Translations under genes and position numbers: made by a program
NCBI GenBank assembly: GCA_013298245.1
Contig: JAAFHD010000212.1
Span: 1 to 6,505 of the forward strand
DNA length: 6,505 nucleotides
From: Alphaproteobacteria bacterium
GTDB taxonomy: Bacteria; Pseudomonadota; Alphaproteobacteria; Acetobacterales; Acetobacteraceae
Direction: 5' to 3'
Shown: piece after piece, positions 3,475 through 6,505 of the stretch
How positions within the stretch are numbered: position 1 is the stretch's first letter
How the letters are laid out: each line of letters begins with the position of its first letter
The notes under the pieces: model-generated
The model's input: only the letters and a program-made list of their open reading frames with translations
Databases searched by the model: none
Told to the model about the DNA's origin: nothing

Positions 3475-6400
3475 ATGCCCATTCAATTTGCACCCCAACC
3501 AGGCGTCGGCAACAGTGTGCTGGTCTTCGACGCCGGCGCTGAGGCGCGCAACATGTCGCGCTTCTCCAACGCCGCCTGGACCTTCTTTTCCACCGGCGTC
3601 GATTCCACGCTGGACAATGGCATCGGCTTCAAGCTGCCCGGCCAGGCCTTCGATCCCTGGACCAACACCTATGCCGCCTTCAACCTGCGCGGCGGCAGCG
3701 GCAATGACCTGCTGGACCTGACCGGCGCGGGCGCGGACCGGCTGGATGGCGGCGCGGGGAATGACACGATCAGTGGCGCCAATGGGTCCTTCGCGGTGCC
3801 GAACGGTGCCAGCGCTGGCGCGCCCGGCGGTGTCGATACGCTGATTGGCGGGGTTGGCACTGACCTGTTGATCTGGTCCTGGGCGGCGCTTTCGGGGCCG
3901 CTCTCATTCAACCTGCGCGCGGCGGACTTCACCCTGGGCGACGCGCAGATCAGCGGCTTTGAGCGCTACAACCTGACCCTGACGCCGGGCGGCGACACAG
4001 TGGATATGCGCGCGCTGCCACAGGCCATCAGCGATAGCACGTTGTCCGGTGCGGACGGCGATGATGTGATGTTTGCTGACCAGACTACCGGCACGGTGTC
4101 GTTGTCCGGGGGCTCGGGCAATGACAGCCTGACACTGTCCTGGGCTTCAGGCGGGTTGCCCACCTACTGGACATCGTTAGCGGGTGGCGCGGGGGATGAT
4201 ACCTTCACGATCACGGTCGGCCCCGGCGGGACCAACAACACACCGCCGCCGGATGGTTCCCTGCCGGGTGCGACTTTCTCGCCCGGAACCGGCAATGATG
4301 CCCTCATCGTCGATGCTTCAGCGGCCACTGTCACGCTGCGCTTCGTATCCTCCTCGCATCCGCGGTTCGGAACGCCGCAAACCTGGTTGGCGATCGGTGA
4401 TTCCGGGCGTGTGTACATACCCACCTGGCAGGATGTCAGCGCAGGCTTATGGGGCCCCTCCAGCGATACAGGCCCGGACCGGGCGCCCGAAACCATCACC
4501 ATTCGGGCCGGTGCCGCCAATGACATGTTGTTCACGCCCTACACGCATCTGACCACGACCCGCTACCAGCTGTTCGGCGGTGCGGGCGATGACCGGCTGG
4601 GCGGCTTCAACGCAGCGGACAGCATCGCGGGCGAGGCCGGCGACGACACGCTGGAAGGCGGCCTGGGCAATGACACGCTGGATGGCGGGCAGGGACAGGA
4701 CTTCGCCATAATGTCTCGCGCCCCGTCGGGTTTCGCCGCGACCTTGCCGGGTGCCGCCGGCGGCACCATCATGGTGGGCGCCGCGATCATCACCCTTGTC
4801 AGCATCGAGCACCTGGGCGGTGGCGCAGGCAATGACACGCTGACCGGCACAGCCAATGGCGACAGCCTGTGGGGCCTGGACGGGGCCGATGCGCTGATCG
4901 GCCTGGATGGCGCCGACACGCTATTTGGCGGCTTCGGCAGCGACCTGCTCGAAGGCGGCGACGGCGATGACGTGCTGTCCGGCGGCGACGGCACGGACAC
5001 GCTGGATGGCGGCGCCGGTATCGATACCCTCATCCTCACCTGGCTGAATGGGCCAGCGGCGTTGGACCTGCGCGTAACCGGCCCGCAGACCACGTTCGGC
5101 AATATCGTGCTGACCCGTGTCGAGAACATGGTCGGCGGCGGCGGCAACGACAGCATGATCGGCGATGCCAACGTCAACTGGCTCTCGGGCAACGAAGGCA
5201 ATGACAGCCTGCGCGGCGATGGCGGTGACGACACCATCTTCGGCGGCACCGGCGTGGACCTGCTGTTCGGCGAGGCCGGGCGCGACCGCATCGAAGGCGG
5301 CGCGGGCAATGACAGCCTCGATGGCGGCGCGGATGCCGACACGCTGTTGGGCCAGGCCGGCGATGACCTGCTGGCCGGCGGTTTGGGCGATGATGTTCTG
5401 GTCCTCGGCAATGGCCGCCAGACGCTGGATGGCGGCGCGGGCATCGACACCGCCGACTTCGCCAATGTCGGCGCCGCATTGCGCCTGGCTGTCGGCGCCA
5501 CCGCCATCACCAATGATCTGGGCAGCTTCACCTTTGCCTCCATCGAAGGCATCTCCGGCACGCGGTTCAACGACACCCTGTTCGGCGACCCCGGCGCCAA
5601 CCTGCTGATCGGCGCCGCCGGCGATGACGCGCTGCGCGGCGGCGATGGCAATGACACCCTGCTGGGCAGCGAGGGCCGCGACCTGCTGGTCGGCTGGTTC
5701 GGCACCAACCAGGTGGAGGGCGGCGCTGGCATCGACACGCTGGCGCTGATCGGCGCGCGGCGCGGCGGCGCGCTGACCGTGACGCCCGATGGCAATGGCG
5801 GCGTCTTCGGCACCTTCATCAACCCGCGCGAAACCACGCGTTTTGCCAGCGTCGAAACCCTGGTCTTCACCGATGGCCGCCTGGTGCTGGACCCGACGGA
5901 CCCCGCCATGCAGGTCGCGCGGCTTTACGAAACCGCGCTGGGCCGCGCCGCCAATGGCTTCGAGCTGAACTTCTGGGTGGACCGCCTGGTCGAAGGGATG
6001 TCCATGGCCCGCGCCGGCCAGGTCTTCGTGCAGGGGCCGGAATTCGCCACCCGCTGGGGCGCGTTGCCGGACGCGGATTTCATCGCGCGCGTCTATACCA
6101 ATTCCGCCGGCCGCGGGCCGAACGCCTTCGAGCAGAATTTCTGGGCCAACCAGCTCTCCGGCGGCATGACGCGCGGCGATGTGCTGACGCGCCTGTCCGA
6201 CTACGGGGAGGCACAGTCCTTCCTCGGCGCGCGCTACGCCAGCGGCGTTTGGGACCAGGATGAAGGGGCTTCCAGCATTGCGCGGCTTTACCAGGCCGCG
6301 CTCGGCCGGCGGCCGGATGAGCCAGGCCTGGTGAACTGGAAGCTGCAAATGGATGCCGGCATGACGCTGGCGCAAATCGCCGGCAGTTTCGTCAGCAGCG

Positions 6401-6505
6401 CGGAATTCCAGTCGCGCTATGGCGGCATGGACAATGGCAGTTTCGTCTCGCAGCTCTACACCAATGTGCTGGGCCGTGCGCCGGATTCGGAAGGCTTCAA
6501 CTTCT
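3475..6505 (+). CDS. Large RTX calcium-binding repeat protein with DUF4214 array (3' end outside window)
   Basis: The frame is open from the ATG at 3475 to the window edge: 1010 residues and no stop. The ATG is the first possible start after an in-frame TAG at 3409-3411 and has AGGA at the right spacing. No Sec signal or enzyme domain precedes the first RTX motifs (GGSGND at 73-78, GGAGND at 92-97). Residues about 103-360 are beta-rich and only sparsely RTX-like (GGAGDD at 237-242). Dense GGxGxDxL repeats follow at about 368-409, 448-520, 554-662 and 692-757, separated by spacers such as LTRVENMVGGGGND. From 817 on come DUF4214-type repeats (LYETALGR and relatives). The visible protein has no cysteine and only two lysines and is rich in Asp, Gly and Ala, as expected for a calcium-folded protein exported unfolded by a type I system; the C-terminal signal would lie outside. 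It may be an adhesin, S-layer or matrix protein, but no activity can be assigned. Confidence 0.92.
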   Translation, partial: MPIQFAPQPGVGNSVLVFDAGAEARNMSRFSNAAWTFFSTGVDSTLDNGIGFKLPGQAFDPWTNTYAAFNLRGGSGNDLLDLTGAGADRLDGGAGNDTISGANGSFAVPNGASAGAPGGVDTLIGGVGTDLLIWSWAALSGPLSFNLRAADFTLGDAQISGFERYNLTLTPGGDTVDMRALPQAISDSTLSGADGDDVMFADQTTGTVSLSGGSGNDSLTLSWASGGLPTYWTSLAGGAGDDTFTITVGPGGTNNTPPPDGSLPGATFSPGTGNDALIVDASAATVTLRFVSSSHPRFGTPQTWLAIGDSGRVYIPTWQDVSAGLWGPSSDTGPDRAPETITIRAGAANDMLFTPYTHLTTTRYQLFGGAGDDRLGGFNAADSIAGEAGDDTLEGGLGNDTLDGGQGQDFAIMSRAPSGFAATLPGAAGGTIMVGAAIITLVSIEHLGGGAGNDTLTGTANGDSLWGLDGADALIGLDGADTLFGGFGSDLLEGGDGDDVLSGGDGTDTLDGGAGIDTLILTWLNGPAALDLRVTGPQTTFGNIVLTRVENMVGGGGNDSMIGDANVNWLSGNEGNDSLRGDGGDDTIFGGTGVDLLFGEAGRDRIEGGAGNDSLDGGADADTLLGQAGDDLLAGGLGDDVLVLGNGRQTLDGGAGIDTADFANVGAALRLAVGATAITNDLGSFTFASIEGISGTRFNDTLFGDPGANLLIGAAGDDALRGGDGNDTLLGSEGRDLLVGWFGTNQVEGGAGIDTLALIGARRGGALTVTPDGNGGVFGTFINPRETTRFASVETLVFTDGRLVLDPTDPAMQVARLYETALGRAANGFELNFWVDRLVEGMSMARAGQVFVQGPEFATRWGALPDADFIARVYTNSAGRGPNAFEQNFWANQLSGGMTRGDVLTRLSDYGEAQSFLGARYASGVWDQDEGASSIARLYQAALGRRPDEPGLVNWKLQMDAGMTLAQIAGSFVSSAEFQSRYGGMDNGSFVSQLYTNVLGRAPDSEGFNF
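3691..5745 (+). repeat. RTX nonapeptide repeat blocks (coding)
   Basis: Repeats of the type GGxGxDxLx, which bind calcium and fold into a parallel beta-roll, are coded at 3691-3777, 4576-4701, 4816-5034, 5134-5460 and 5548-5745. A weaker isolated unit lies near 4180. At DNA level they recur as variants of GGCGGCGCGGGCAATGACA, for example near 4816 and 5296. The last three blocks open in similar ways after a spacer (SIEHLGGGAGNDTL, RVENMVGGGGNDSM, SIEGISGTRFNDTL), so they look like duplications of a larger module of roughly 110-135 residues. Confidence 0.88.
5923..6505 (+). repeat. DUF4214-type repeat array (coding; continues beyond window)
   Basis: Four half-repeats share the pattern LY...LGR....(G/A)F..nFW...L..GM: their tyrosines are Y818 (LYETALGR), Y874 (VYTNSAGR), Y939 (LYQAALGR) and Y995 (LYTNVLGR). 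The spacings are 56, 65 and 56 residues, so two units of exactly 121 residues follow each other. Helical, with conserved EF near the end of each unit (GPEFATRW, SAEFQSRY). DUF4214 is widespread in exported RTX proteins and is of unknown function. The fourth half-repeat is cut by the window edge. Confidence 0.82.

Noticed and set aside
4576..5745. CRISPR array or tandem DNA satellite
   Set aside because: The periodicity is in codons for GGxGxD motifs, with no identical repeats or unique spacers of constant length.
4563..5909. 448-codon open frame on the minus strand opposite the RTX gene
   Set aside because: It is a low-complexity Ser/Pro/Ala/Arg reading produced by the antisense of GC-rich RTX repeats; it has no recognisable domain, and the plus strand codes clearly.
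4921..6375. 484-codon open frame on the minus strand opposite the RTX/DUF4214 region
   Set aside because: Also an antisense shadow; its apparent repeats mirror the RTX repeats, and its length follows from high GC at third positions.
1..6505. tRNA, rRNA, insertion sequence, prophage or attachment-site features
   Set aside because: Nothing resembling them was seen on reading either strand; the M15 peptidase alone is not evidence for a prophage.

Overview
This window looks like a high-GC alphaproteobacterial chromosome, most probably Acetobacterales/Acetobacteraceae (Roseomonas-like). The codons are strongly GC-ending. The gene set (MidA-family methyltransferase, lgt, UbiK/BMFP protein, YbjN-family protein) is a neighbourhood typical of Alphaproteobacteria. 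The short N-terminus of the MidA-like protein also recalls acetobacterial members. The taxonomic call is inference from memory of these families, not from a search.

Left part (1-1360): on the minus strand lie lgt (prolipoprotein diacylglyceryl transferase) and, 94 bp downstream of it, the first 60 codons of a MidA/NDUFAF7-type methyltransferase that runs off the left edge. The 94-bp gap carries short CGCATGCG-type inverted and direct repeats. Divergent from lgt, across a 57-bp spacer holding a 12-bp perfect palindrome and a TATAAG box, is an 81-residue UbiK-type coiled-coil protein.

Middle part (1366-3378): a small M15-type peptidoglycan peptidase without a visible signal peptide lies on the minus strand, tail to tail with ubiK (5 bp between stops). 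A 223-bp divergent spacer follows; it contains a G-rich imperfect tandem repeat that forms a G-quadruplex motif just upstream of the YbjN-family gene. The YbjN gene overlaps or abuts a secreted trypsin-like serine protease that has a complete His/Asp/Ser triad but no ATG start. The DNA for its signal peptide is a 27-bp near-perfect palindrome.

Right part (3475-6505, open at the right edge): a very large RTX (hemolysin-type calcium-binding repeat) protein. At least 1010 residues are visible; there is no stop, no cysteine and only two lysines. Blocks of GGxGxD repeats are followed by an array of four DUF4214-type half-repeats arranged as two 121-residue units. There is no N-terminal enzyme domain or Sec signal, so it is probably exported by a type I system as a surface or matrix protein. 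The 96-bp leader before it has a perfect GCAA-tetraloop hairpin next to the ribosome binding site and two tiny coupled reading frames.

The left genes are housekeeping (lipoprotein modification, respiration/quinone support). The M15 peptidase, trypsin-like protease and RTX protein look like accessory envelope or extracellular functions attached to that core. I see no transposon, CRISPR array, tRNA, rRNA or phage module. I do not find convincing evidence of a wholly new system. The best leads are the mosaic RTX/DUF4214 protein and several precise palindromes.
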